Below, in pieces: positions 1 through 8,117 of a stretch of DNA of 35,328 nucleotides. The position numbers were made by a program, and so were the translations under genes. This stretch comes from Thermodesulfobacteriota bacterium (GTDB lineage Bacteria > Desulfobacterota > Desulfobulbia > Desulfobulbales > JBFMBH01): the NCBI GenBank assembly GCA_040755095.1, contig JBFMBH010000030.1, positions 1 through 35,328 of the forward strand, written 5' to 3'. The notes beneath the pieces are model-generated. The model made no database searches. It had not been told where the DNA came from and saw nothing but the letters and a program-made list of their open reading frames with translations. Each line of letters opens with the position of its first letter. Position 1 is the first letter of the stretch.

Positions 1-142
1 GGGAAGAAAAACCAGGGAAGGTAAGGACGGAAGGGCGGGAAGAAGAACCTGCGGCCTTTTCAGCCGCCCAAGGCTGCCGACTTTCTCACCGGCAAAACCT
101 GCGGGGTTTCAGGTCGGCGGTAATACACTGCCGGTCGAGAAG

Positions 143-1381
143 TTGGCCACCTTCTCCGGCGAGTGCGCCGACCTGGGCGAGTACGCAGCGCTGGTCGCTT
201 CCACCGCGGCTCTTCTCAGCGGGCTGGCGGAGAATGGCCACCTGGCCGCCGACACGATACAAACGGCCGAGCGCTCTTTCCGCCAACGGGGCATATGGCA
301 CAGCGTCGCCCCCGACATCAGGTGGGATGGTCCGATCTACCTGGATGAGCTCAGCCTCACCTATTTGCAGGCAGCCGGCGTGCTGGAAGAGGTCTGCAGC
401 TGCGGGCTGGAAATCCGGGTCCATCCCTCAACCCAGGAGCGCCAGCGTGAGCTGATCGCCGCAGGCCACAAAGGGCAGGAGACGGTCAAGTTGTTGGACA
501 AGATCCGGGTGCTGTTGCGGAATGCGATCGAGGAAGGCAAGGCCGTCTTCCTGCCTTACAGGCTGGGGGAAGAGGCTGGCCAGCGTCAAGAACAGGTCGC
601 CCAGGATTCGGCGTTGGCATGGCTGCGGGCGGACCAGGCCGCTTGCGATGTGGTGTTCTTCGACGACCGCTTCCTGAACAAGTATCCGTTCGTTGTCAGT
701 GAGCAGGGCCAGAACTTGCCCATTCTGTGCACCCTGGACCTTCTTGCGCATCTGGAAGACCGGAAGATCATCACCCGGAAGCAGCGCTGGGAGAAGCTCC
801 ACCGCCTGCGCACCGGCGGGTTCTTCCTGGTGCCGGTGGAGCCGGACGAGCTTGAGGCTCGCCTGCGGAAGGCGCGGTTCAACGATGAGGGTGTGCTGGT
901 GGAGACCGTCGAGATGAGGGTGATACGCCAATCCCTCATGCGGGTGCGGAGTCTGGCCGCCCTGCAGCAGCCGGCGGAGACCTGTTTCCTCGATGGGCTT
1001 CGTATCGTTTGTCTCGCGGTCATCTGGCGGCTCTGGCGTGACCAGTCAGTCCCGGTGGATCATGCCGTCCAGCTCTGCGACTGGGTGTGGCGCAACCTCG
1101 CCCCCTCCCCCCTGGACTGGGCGCACACAGCTCAGGGGCAGGAGGGGCTCCTGCCCCTGCCGGAGGCGTTGGCTGTGCACATCAAGCGACTGCTGCACCT
1201 TTCGGCAGCCCTTGAGGGGGAACGTCACACCGCCGCCAAGCAATGGGTGGAGGCCGTTGTGCTCGAGCCCCTCCTCCCGGCGAATTCGGGACTGCTGGAG
1301 CCAACGGTGAGACAAACCGAGAACTGGATCGAGAGACTGAGCGATGAGATCGCAAGACAGACAACAGAAGGAAACGGCTGA
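143..1381 (+). CDS. PIN-domain-like protein, probably 5'-truncated
   Basis: The protein (412 aa from a TTG) carries what looks like a PIN nuclease fold. An early Asp sits in YLDEL (D68), followed by a helix and the segment IRVHPSTQER. A second acidic cluster is FFDDRFLNK (D174/D175), and a third is CTLDLL (D199). PIN domains use such Asp/Glu residues to bind metal and cleave RNA; the assignment rests on motif spacing, not on a search. After about residue 240 the chain is helical without motifs I know. The reading frame stays open to the window edge, but codons before about position 125 are AGA/AAG/GGA-rich and unlike the rest. The TTG has no clear ribosome site, so the true start is unknown and the gene may be a remnant of a longer protein. 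Its end overlaps the next gene by 38 nt, which suggests translational coupling. Confidence 0.6.
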   Translation: MATFSGECADLGEYAALVASTAALLSGLAENGHLAADTIQTAERSFRQRGIWHSVAPDIRWDGPIYLDELSLTYLQAAGVLEEVCSCGLEIRVHPSTQERQRELIAAGHKGQETVKLLDKIRVLLRNAIEEGKAVFLPYRLGEEAGQRQEQVAQDSALAWLRADQAACDVVFFDDRFLNKYPFVVSEQGQNLPILCTLDLLAHLEDRKIITRKQRWEKLHRLRTGGFFLVPVEPDELEARLRKARFNDEGVLVETVEMRVIRQSLMRVRSLAALQQPAETCFLDGLRIVCLAVIWRLWRDQSVPVDHAVQLCDWVWRNLAPSPLDWAHTAQGQEGLLPLPEALAVHIKRLLHLSAALEGERHTAAKQWVEAVVLEPLLPANSGLLEPTVRQTENWIERLSDEIARQTTEGNG

Positions 1382-3248
1382 GCTCCTTTGCCATCGTCTT
1401 CCCAACCCCATTCGCACCCGCGTGCTGGACGACGATACGTTCTGGGGCCAGTTCGGGCCACCCGGTGGGGCGGTTGTTACGATCGCCGGCTGTCCCATCG
1501 ACCAGGGAGCTCTTTTCCAGACAGCCCGGGAGACCTGGGCAGATAGACGCGAACGCCGGCTGGTCGACCGGCATGGGCGAAACCTTCGCATGGTGCTGGA
1601 AGACGGTGAGGTCATCCTGAGGGACATCCCAGAACGTGCCGAGCATCCCGATTGGGTCCGCCTTCCCTACTTGGCAGTGTTCTCCCCTGACTCCAGCAAG
1701 CGGCTGGCCGCAGTTGACAACGTGCAGGATGCGGTGGGGCCAACAGTCGACCTCGCCACCCTTCGGACGGCTGCTGCTGCTCGCGAGCTTGCCGACCATG
1801 ATGCAGCGGCGCTCGTGGGAGAGCTTGCGGGCGGGGTGGAGGCGATTCATCGACGCATTGCCGAGGCCTTCCGGACCGGGAAGACCGGTCGCCCAGCACT
1901 GATTCCGGATCGCCTGGCATACTACGAGAAGCTCTGCGGCCCTGCTCCGGACGCCACACCTCCCGAAGATTACCTGCGGGTGGATCTGCCGCTGTACCGC
2001 AGAAAGCTCCTCCGCCGCGATCTCGCGCGCGGTCTGGAGATTTGCCTGCTGGGCGCTCTTCGAAATGATCAGTGTCCTGGGCAATGGGTCGAGGACGTTC
2101 CCGATGACCTTCTGTGGGACGCCCTGACCCTCTGCAGTCCCACCGATGACCCTTTCTCGCTTCTTGGCGCTCTGGACGTCGCCCTCTATCGGCATCACGA
2201 CAAGCGCTTCCGCGACCTCGCCCGGAATGCAACAGCCCGGCTGCTTCAAGATACTTTCCCCCGGCCGGATGGCATCGACACTTATGAGTTCTTGCCGTTG
2301 CTCGCGGAGCTCACTCTTAACCATCTCAACACACGAGAGGACTGGGCGACGCGGCGACCGCCGTTCTGGAAGCGCCTCTGTGCCTGGATGCATGCGGGAT
2401 TTCTTGCGCGGGTGACATTGGACTATGTGGTCAAGTTGGACACGTTTCGCGACTGGGCGGACTCATGCATGAGGCCTGCCGGACAGTATGCACAGCTCCT
2501 CGACCTGCGCCGCGAGCCGATGCTTTGGGCTGCAGGTATGACGCGGTTGTCCTTGCGTCATGAGATCGTCGGGCGTCTGACAATGCTTCGAACCCACCAC
2601 GGGGATCGGATGCCGATGACCGGGGAGATTGACCAAGTCCTGACCGCAGGTGCGCGGCCATTCTGTTTCATGCCGGGCCCTCTTGACGGCCACCTGCGTC
2701 CAAGACAGATGGGGGGACGCCTCGTGTCCGCGGACGACGCCTCCGCGTTCGCGGCCGAGCTGGGCGAAGACCCGCTCGGAGTATTCTTTCCCGGGTGGGC
2801 CCACGGGGCACAGCTCTTCGATCTGGGCGAAGAGGTCCTTGCAAGGATCCGTTTCGTGAGCGAGGGACTGCGTTTCCCAGAAGACAAGGAGGCTCGCAAG
2901 AAGCTCGTATCCCTGCTTGCCTATGCCTGTGCCATTTCTGCCGCTCACCCGGATATCGATCTCGCTCGTCTGCTCGGCGCCAAGATCGTTCTGTGGGCGC
3001 CGGAGATGAGGACCGCAGCCGGCGCCATCGCCGGGCTACGGATTCTCATCATGGCCGGGGCCGCCTTCGAGGATGACCGGCAGTGGGCCAGTTGGCTGGA
3101 AGAGCAGTTGGCAGAGTATGCCGCCCGCCTGCCGGCCGGCGAGGTCTCCCGGGTCTTCCTGGCTCACCTCGGGGAGCTGAAGACCGTTCTCGATCTTACC
3201 CTGGGGATCCATTGCCGAGCGGAGGCTTTTGCGTCCGCCGCCAGTTGA
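1344..3248 (+). CDS. Uncharacterised 634-aa protein coupled to the PIN gene
   Basis: I do not recognise this protein. It is soluble and mostly helical by composition, with no signal peptide, membrane segment, P-loop or metal-finger motif. The N-terminal 130 residues look more beta-rich (segments such as GGAVVTIAGCP and LRMVLEDGEVIL). The rest is rich in Leu/Ala/Arg helices resembling a solenoid or repeat scaffold. The ATG lies 38 nt inside the 3' end of the PIN-like gene in another frame, so the two are almost certainly co-translated and probably work together, for example as nuclease effector and sensor or immunity partner. That pairing is inference. GC content and codon use match the window. 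A 296-nt gap follows before the TIR-STAND gene. Confidence 0.7.
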   Translation: MRSQDRQQKETAELLCHRLPNPIRTRVLDDDTFWGQFGPPGGAVVTIAGCPIDQGALFQTARETWADRRERRLVDRHGRNLRMVLEDGEVILRDIPERAEHPDWVRLPYLAVFSPDSSKRLAAVDNVQDAVGPTVDLATLRTAAAARELADHDAAALVGELAGGVEAIHRRIAEAFRTGKTGRPALIPDRLAYYEKLCGPAPDATPPEDYLRVDLPLYRRKLLRRDLARGLEICLLGALRNDQCPGQWVEDVPDDLLWDALTLCSPTDDPFSLLGALDVALYRHHDKRFRDLARNATARLLQDTFPRPDGIDTYEFLPLLAELTLNHLNTREDWATRRPPFWKRLCAWMHAGFLARVTLDYVVKLDTFRDWADSCMRPAGQYAQLLDLRREPMLWAAGMTRLSLRHEIVGRLTMLRTHHGDRMPMTGEIDQVLTAGARPFCFMPGPLDGHLRPRQMGGRLVSADDASAFAAELGEDPLGVFFPGWAHGAQLFDLGEEVLARIRFVSEGLRFPEDKEARKKLVSLLAYACAISAAHPDIDLARLLGAKIVLWAPEMRTAAGAIAGLRILIMAGAAFEDDRQWASWLEEQLAEYAARLPAGEVSRVFLAHLGELKTVLDLTLGIHCRAEAFASAAS

Positions 3249-3544
3249 CGCCTTAAACTGGCCGCCACTGCAACCAGATGCTGGAACAGCAGGCCCCCAC
3301 GCGAGGACCCGTCGGGAGCCCTCTGGGCAAGGCGGGGCACCCGGTCCATCCGGGAACGGGCCCCCGGCCACTCTCTCCGGGTAGCCGGGGATTCTCACTC
3401 ATGACCGGTCTCCTGGGCTGGCCCGCGGCCATTCAGAGCATGCAAAATCAGCATGGTAACTCCGGTTCTTTCGGACTTGCCATGCCAAAAGAGGCACATG
3501 CCGGCCCCTTCTGCCCCGTCCGGATGCCCTGGGAGTCAAAGACC
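3249..3544. other. Intergenic region upstream of TIR-STAND gene with CATGC repeats
   Basis: No gene is supported here. An open frame continuous with the next CDS runs through it from about 3278, but its codons and product (Pro/Gly-rich) look non-coding. The distal half holds CATGC N7 GCATG (3439-3455) and two CATGCC copies (3481-3486 and 3497-3502), the first also forming TGCC-aaaaga-GGCA. These could be regulator sites for the downstream gene. I see no convincing -35/-10 pair. Confidence 0.35.
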
Positions 3545-6448
3545 ATGAGCGCCAAAACCGTCTTCATCAGCTACCGCCGGGACGCCTCTGGCAAGCCCTT
3601 CGCCCGGGCGCTCAAGCAGGAGCTGAAGCACCGGGGCTACGACGCCTTCCTGGATGTGGACGACATGGATGCCGGCCGTTGGCAGGCCCAGATTGAGCCG
3701 GAGATCCGGGGCCGCGCCCACTTCCTGCTGATCCTGACCCCCGGCGCCCTGGATCGGTGCGCCGACGAGGCCGACTGGCTGCGGCGGGAGCTCGCGCTCG
3801 CCTTGGCCTCCTGCCGGAACATTGTGCCGGTGCGGGAGGAGTCCGTGGATCTGGGCGAGCTGCGGCAGCACTGCCCGGAATGCATGCAGGGAGTCCTGGA
3901 TCTGCAGGTCTGCTGTGTCCGCCACGATGCCTTTGAGCGGGATGTGGACGAGCTGGTGGACCGCTATCTCCCGCCGCACAAGGCCTCGAAGCCGGCCGTG
4001 GAGCTTGCCCACGAGTGCCTGGTCGCCCCTCCCCGCCTGCGCCAAGGCGCCGAGCGGCTGTTCGGCCGGGATGAGGAGCTGGCCTTCCTGGACCGGGCCT
4101 GGGAGGACCCGGCCATCCATGTCCTCTCCCTGGTGGCCTGGGGTGGGGCCGGGAAGACCGCCCTGGTCGTGGAATGGATGAACCGGCGCGCTGCTGCCGG
4201 CTGGCCGGGCTTCGAGCGGGTCTTCGATTGGACGTTTTGCCGGCCGGCTCCCCAGGAACAGGGTGAGGCATCGGCGGACACCTTCACGGCGGCGGCCCTG
4301 GATTTCTTCGGCGACCCGGGTCTGGCCCGCAGTGCCGCCTCGCCATGGGACAAGGGGGCGCGACTTGCCCGGCTGGTGGCCGAGCGCCCCAGCCTGTTGG
4401 TGCTCGATGGCCTGGAGCCCCTCCAGCACCCGCCAGGCGCGCAAGGGGGAAAGCTCAAGGATCCGGTGCTGGAGGTCCTGATCCCCAGTCTGGCCAGGCA
4501 GAACCGGGGGCTGTGCCTTCTGACCACCAGGGAGGGTGTGGCGGATCTCGAGCCCTACCGCGCCACGACCGCGCCGGTTCTTAGGCTGGAGAGGATGTCT
4601 GTCGCGGCGGGGGTGGCTTTTCTTGCGAGCTTGGGGGTGCACGGCTGTGCCGCGGAGCTTGTCCGGCTGGTAGACGATACCGCAGGCCATGCCCTCACCC
4701 TGCGTCTGGTGGGCAGCTATCTTGCCAAGGCGCATGGCGGCGACGTACGCCGTCGGGATCGGGTGCGCCTGGGGCGGGCGAACCCGCAGATCCAGGGCGG
4801 CTGTGCCTTCGAGGCCATGGCCGCGTACGAGAAATGGCTTGCCCAGGGCGGCGAGGCGGGTGCACGCCAGCTGGCGCTGCTTCGTCTCCTGGGTCTCTTC
4901 GACCGGCCGGCAGATCCTTCCTGTCTGGCGGCCCTGCTCTGTCCGCCGGCCATCCCCGGCCTTACCGATCCCCTGGTCGGTATCGATGAGGAGGACTGGA
5001 ACTGCACGGTCACTGAGCTTCGGGTCGACTGCGGCCTGATCGCCGCCGCCACACGGGAAGGAGATGGTCCAGGGGGACTGAGCCTCGATACCCATCCGCT
5101 GGTCCGGGAGTACTTCGCCAAGCGGCTCCAGGAGAAGAATCCCGATGGCTGGCGGGAGGCTCACCGCCGCCTCTACGAGCATCTGAAAGCCAGCACCGCC
5201 CCGCAGCCGGAGACCCTGGACGGCTTGCAGCCCCTCTACCAGGCCGTAGCCCATGGCTGCCGGGCCGGGCTGGCTGAGGAGGCGTGCAACGAGGTCTACC
5301 GGAGCCGGATTCTCCGGCGGGGGGAGTTCTTCAGCATCAAGCAGCTCGGCGCCTTTGGCGCGGATCTGGGTGCCGTGGCCTGCTTTTTTGACCAGCCCTG
5401 GGGACGGACCCTGCCTGGGCTTTCGCCCAGACATCAGGCATGGCTTCTGAACGAGGCGGCGTTTCGCCTCCGCGCTCTGGGCCGCCTGGCTGAGGCCCTT
5501 GAGCCGATGCGCGGCGGACTCCGGAGAGGGGTGGAGCTGAAGGACTGGCACAACGCAGCCCGGGGGGCAAGCAATCTCAGTGAGCTGGAGCTGGCCCTGG
5601 GGGAGGTGGCCGCGGCGCTGCGGGATGCCGAGAAGTCCGTTGATTTCGCCGACTGCAACGACGATCCCTCTGAAAGCGCCTCCCGCCGGACCACCCTGGC
5701 CGATGCCCTCCATCAGGCCGGCCACCCTGCGGCGGCCCTGGCGCTTTTCCGCGAGGCGGAGGATCTCCAGGCCGCCAAGCAGCCCGCCTATCCGCTGCTC
5801 CGTTCCCTGCGGGGCTTCCGATACTGTGACCTGCTCCTGGCTGAAGGTGAGCGCGCCGCCTGGCGGCGGCTCCTGGGCAGGTCCGACTCCGCGGCGGCTG
5901 CCACGCAGGACGCAGGCGGGAGCGCTGCGGAGCACCGGGAAGTCCTCCAGCAGATCGCGAGCCGCGGGCAGCAGATGCTCGACCGGCGGGCCCCCGACGA
6001 TACCCTGCTCGACACGGCTTTCAATCATCTGATCCTGGGCCGGGCCAACCTGTACCGCAGCCTGCTGGCTCCGACTCCGGCAGAAGCGGCGGAGGCCGGC
6101 CGGGCTGCCCGGGACCGGCTTGCGGACGCCGTGCAGAGCCTTCGCCGTGCCGGCACCCAGCATCATATCCCCCGCGGCCTCCTCAGCCGGGCCTGGCTGC
6201 GCGCCGGCGCCGGTGACGCTGCCGGCGCCCGGGCCGATCTGGACGAGGCCTGGGAGATTGCCGAGCGGGGGCCGATGCGGCTGCACCTGGCGGATATCCA
6301 TCTCCACCGTGCCCGGCTGTTCTTCCGTACCGACCTGGCCCAGGCCGGCCAGGACCTGGCCGCGGCCCGGGTCCTCGTCGACCAGTGCGGTTACCACCGC
6401 CGGGACCAGGAGCTGCAGGATGCAGAGGCAGTGCTGGGAGCGGGGTGA
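3545..6448 (+). CDS. TIR-STAND NTPase with C-terminal helical/TPR-like repeats
   Basis: A 967-aa NLR-like protein. Residues 1-145 form a TIR domain: it opens KTVFISYRRD and has WLRRE at 78-82, matching the WxxxE motif whose Glu is the NADase catalytic residue in enzymatic TIRs. Residues about 170-480 are a STAND (NB-ARC/NACHT-type) NTPase with P-loop GGAGKT (200-205), Walker B LLVLDGLE (285-292), sensor-like LLTTR (326-330) and a GHALTLRLVGSYL segment. Residues from about 600 to the end are Ala/Leu-rich helical repeats of TPR type, the usual ligand-sensing part. I chose ATG 3545 because GGGAG precedes it by 9 nt and the TIR fold starts there; upstream Mets give a non-coding-like leader. Related proteins sense phage infection and deplete NAD+ or kill the cell. 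That role is inferred here, and the neighbouring PIN and HipBA genes fit a defence segment. Confidence 0.88.
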   Translation: MSAKTVFISYRRDASGKPFARALKQELKHRGYDAFLDVDDMDAGRWQAQIEPEIRGRAHFLLILTPGALDRCADEADWLRRELALALASCRNIVPVREESVDLGELRQHCPECMQGVLDLQVCCVRHDAFERDVDELVDRYLPPHKASKPAVELAHECLVAPPRLRQGAERLFGRDEELAFLDRAWEDPAIHVLSLVAWGGAGKTALVVEWMNRRAAAGWPGFERVFDWTFCRPAPQEQGEASADTFTAAALDFFGDPGLARSAASPWDKGARLARLVAERPSLLVLDGLEPLQHPPGAQGGKLKDPVLEVLIPSLARQNRGLCLLTTREGVADLEPYRATTAPVLRLERMSVAAGVAFLASLGVHGCAAELVRLVDDTAGHALTLRLVGSYLAKAHGGDVRRRDRVRLGRANPQIQGGCAFEAMAAYEKWLAQGGEAGARQLALLRLLGLFDRPADPSCLAALLCPPAIPGLTDPLVGIDEEDWNCTVTELRVDCGLIAAATREGDGPGGLSLDTHPLVREYFAKRLQEKNPDGWREAHRRLYEHLKASTAPQPETLDGLQPLYQAVAHGCRAGLAEEACNEVYRSRILRRGEFFSIKQLGAFGADLGAVACFFDQPWGRTLPGLSPRHQAWLLNEAAFRLRALGRLAEALEPMRGGLRRGVELKDWHNAARGASNLSELELALGEVAAALRDAEKSVDFADCNDDPSESASRRTTLADALHQAGHPAAALALFREAEDLQAAKQPAYPLLRSLRGFRYCDLLLAEGERAAWRRLLGRSDSAAAATQDAGGSAAEHREVLQQIASRGQQMLDRRAPDDTLLDTAFNHLILGRANLYRSLLAPTPAEAAEAGRAARDRLADAVQSLRRAGTQHHIPRGLLSRAWLRAGAGDAAGARADLDEAWEIAERGPMRLHLADIHLHRARLFFRTDLAQAGQDLAAARVLVDQCGYHRRDQELQDAEAVLGAG

Positions 6449-6533
6449 AGGGTCGGCCGGATCCGCCGGCGGGAGGTGAAGCCCGCGGCAGCGCACCGGG
6501 CCCGGGGGAGCCGGGGCCTCCGGCAATGCACCC

Positions 6534-6582
6534 ATGCGGGGTCCGCCCCGCGCATGGCGAGGCTCGCATGCCCCCGCCTCGC
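6534..6582. terminator. Hairpins between convergent TIR-STAND and hipA genes
   Basis: Two GC-rich stems lie in the 136-nt gap between convergent genes: GCGGGG-tccg-CCCCGC (6536-6551, extendable by CAT/ATG) and GCGAGG with CCTCGC (6558-6582 region). Neither is followed by a T-run, so they are at best weak or Rho-assisted terminators. Confidence 0.3.
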
Positions 6583-6584
6583 GC

Positions 6585-7781
6585 TCATCGGGCGAGATCC
6601 GCCAAGCCGGCCTCCCAGGCTGACAGCATCGCCACCCCGACTTCGTGGAAGCCGGGGTGCTGCGCGATGCGCTCGCGCACGAGTCCCCGGGTGTCGGCCA
6701 CCGCCTCGGCGGTGCGCGCGAAGATCTCTCGAATCGTTCCCACCGGCAAGAAGAGGTGCGCCCGGGCAAACCGCTCCAGCACCCGGCGGGGCCACCACTT
6801 CTTGCTCCCCTCCAGCGTCAGAGCCGGCACGTCGTTTCGGAGGTACGCCGCCGTGGTGACGACGTCGTACACCGGCGCCAGCCGAACCGGTGCCCCGGGG
6901 AAGGGGTAGAGCACGCCGAAGTTCTTCAGGTGGGCATCGCCGTTTCTGACCAGTACCGACAGGACCAGGGTGGCGAAAAACTGCGCCCGGGCCGCCGGCA
7001 GGTGCTCGCCGGAGACGAAGTCGCCAAGGGTGCGGGCGACCCGTTCGTAGCTTCCCGTGTACTTCTGGGCCGTTCCCAGCGCCTGCAGGCTGCACAGGTC
7101 CTCGAAGCCGAGGGGGGCGCCGTCCGGGTCGAGGTCGAAGCGCCGCATCACGAAGAGGCCGCCGCTTTCCGAGAGGAAGAGCTCGGGCACGGGCAATCCG
7201 GCCCGCCGCGCTGCCGTCATGCACAGGAACTCGTTGGCGGCCAGGTGCGGAAAGTCCGCGCCCTCCGCTTTCACGATGTAGCCGGCAGCGGCCAGGGTGC
7301 CTCGGCTGGCAGCCTCAAGCAGCACCTTGGGCTGGACGCCGGAGACCCCCGAGCGGAGGGCGTAGCGCTCCACCAGCTCGCGGAAGAGCTCCCGGGCGTC
7401 GGGGTAGGTCAGGAGATCCTCCAGCGACTCCGGGGTCTCCACGATCCTGGGCACGCCCTCCTCGGGGAGAGCGAAGCGGTTTCTCCCCACCTGGTTTCCG
7501 CCGGTCACCCGGAGGATGGCCAGGTCGTCTTCGCCCACCACCTTGGCGATCGCACGGCGTATCGCCTCCAGGAGCGCGCCTTCGGGGAGGTTCATCTGAA
7601 AGATCGGGTGCAGGTCGCGGCTCAGCCAGCTCTCGAGGCGCACCGGCATGGTGAGGGAGACCCGGCTTTCTGCCGGTGCGCCGGGCGCATAGGCAAAGAC
7701 ATACTCGTACGGCTTTTCCCGCGCCAGCAGCCCCGCTCGGGCTCCCCCACCCCAGACCGCGAGGGATCGGACGGCGTCCAC
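6585..7781 (-). CDS. hipA: HipA family serine/threonine kinase toxin
   Basis: This is a HipA-type kinase (398 aa), the toxin of a type II toxin-antitoxin pair. Family members phosphorylate targets such as glutamyl-tRNA synthetase and so arrest translation; the target here is unknown. Visible motifs are SGVQPK (147-152) in the N-subdomain, the ATP-anchoring Lys in YIVKAEG (K171), the catalytic loop NGDAHLKN (280-287), and the metal-binding Asp in PVYDVV (D306). All key residues are present, so the kinase looks active. It is shorter than E. coli HipA (440 aa). The GTG start abuts the hipB TAG with no gap, so the toxin is translationally coupled behind its antitoxin. Expression is expected to be repressed by HipB or a HipAB complex through the palindromes upstream of hipB. 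Confidence 0.93.
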   Translation of the reverse strand: MDAVRSLAVWGGGARAGLLAREKPYEYVFAYAPGAPAESRVSLTMPVRLESWLSRDLHPIFQMNLPEGALLEAIRRAIAKVVGEDDLAILRVTGGNQVGRNRFALPEEGVPRIVETPESLEDLLTYPDARELFRELVERYALRSGVSGVQPKVLLEAASRGTLAAAGYIVKAEGADFPHLAANEFLCMTAARRAGLPVPELFLSESGGLFVMRRFDLDPDGAPLGFEDLCSLQALGTAQKYTGSYERVARTLGDFVSGEHLPAARAQFFATLVLSVLVRNGDAHLKNFGVLYPFPGAPVRLAPVYDVVTTAAYLRNDVPALTLEGSKKWWPRRVLERFARAHLFLPVGTIREIFARTAEAVADTRGLVRERIAQHPGFHEVGVAMLSAWEAGLADLAR

Positions 7782-8027
7782 CTACCGGCCCTCCTCCGCA
7801 CGCAGCTCATCCAGTGTCGGCGGCTGGCCGGCGGGCCGGACCCGCAGCTCCAGCTCCAGGAGCTCCAGCAAGCGGATCAGCTTGCGCACGCCCACCTCGG
7901 GCACCGTGCCGTTCTCGATCTGGCCGATGGTTGTGCGGCTCATCCCCAGGGCAGCGGCGACCTCGGCCTGGGTGAGCTGTCGCGCCTTGCGCGCCAGCCG
8001 GACTTGTTTCCCGATTTGGAAGAGCAT
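7782..8027 (-). CDS. hipB: HipB-like XRE family antitoxin and repressor
   Basis: An 81-aa protein made of a single Cro/C1-type helix-turn-helix at about residues 10-60, with a typical recognition segment (LTQAEVAAALGMSRTTIGQI). A short acidic tail (LDELRAEEGR) follows and probably contacts the toxin. It sits directly before hipA, as in most hipBA operons, and should neutralise HipA and autoregulate. No Shine-Dalgarno is visible before the ATG. A TATAGC hexamer 9 nt upstream would give an almost leaderless mRNA. Palindromic sites lie immediately upstream. Confidence 0.92.
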   Translation of the reverse strand: MLFQIGKQVRLARKARQLTQAEVAAALGMSRTTIGQIENGTVPEVGVRKLIRLLELLELELRVRPAGQPPTLDELRAEEGR

Positions 8028-8035
8028 GGCAGCAT

Positions 8036-8082
8036 GCTATAGGATGCATGAGAGCCATCCAAGCGAAAAATGTATGTCATAC
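8036..8082 (-). promoter_or_regulatory. hipBA promoter and operator-like palindromes
   Basis: Two inverted repeats lie just upstream of hipB: GGATG-N9-CATCC (8042-8060) and the near-perfect GTATG-T-CATAC (8072-8082). On the minus strand a possible -10, TATAGC, covers 8041-8036, so the first palindrome falls in the -35/-10 spacer. The arrangement resembles the TATCC-N8-GGATA operators bound by E. coli HipB, but the sites here are predicted only. Confidence 0.45.
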
Positions 8083-8117
8083 GATGCAATGGCGCCGATC
8101 CACCTGCGACCGCCCGC

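Noticed and set aside
3278-3544. N-terminal extension of the TIR-STAND protein
   Set aside because: Pro/Gly-rich residues with poor codon use; the TIR domain begins right after ATG 3545, which has a Shine-Dalgarno sequence.
3536-6769. Long minus-strand frame opposite the TIR-STAND gene
   Set aside because: Low-complexity Arg/Pro/Gly product with no motifs; the plus-strand protein has clear TIR and P-loop domains.
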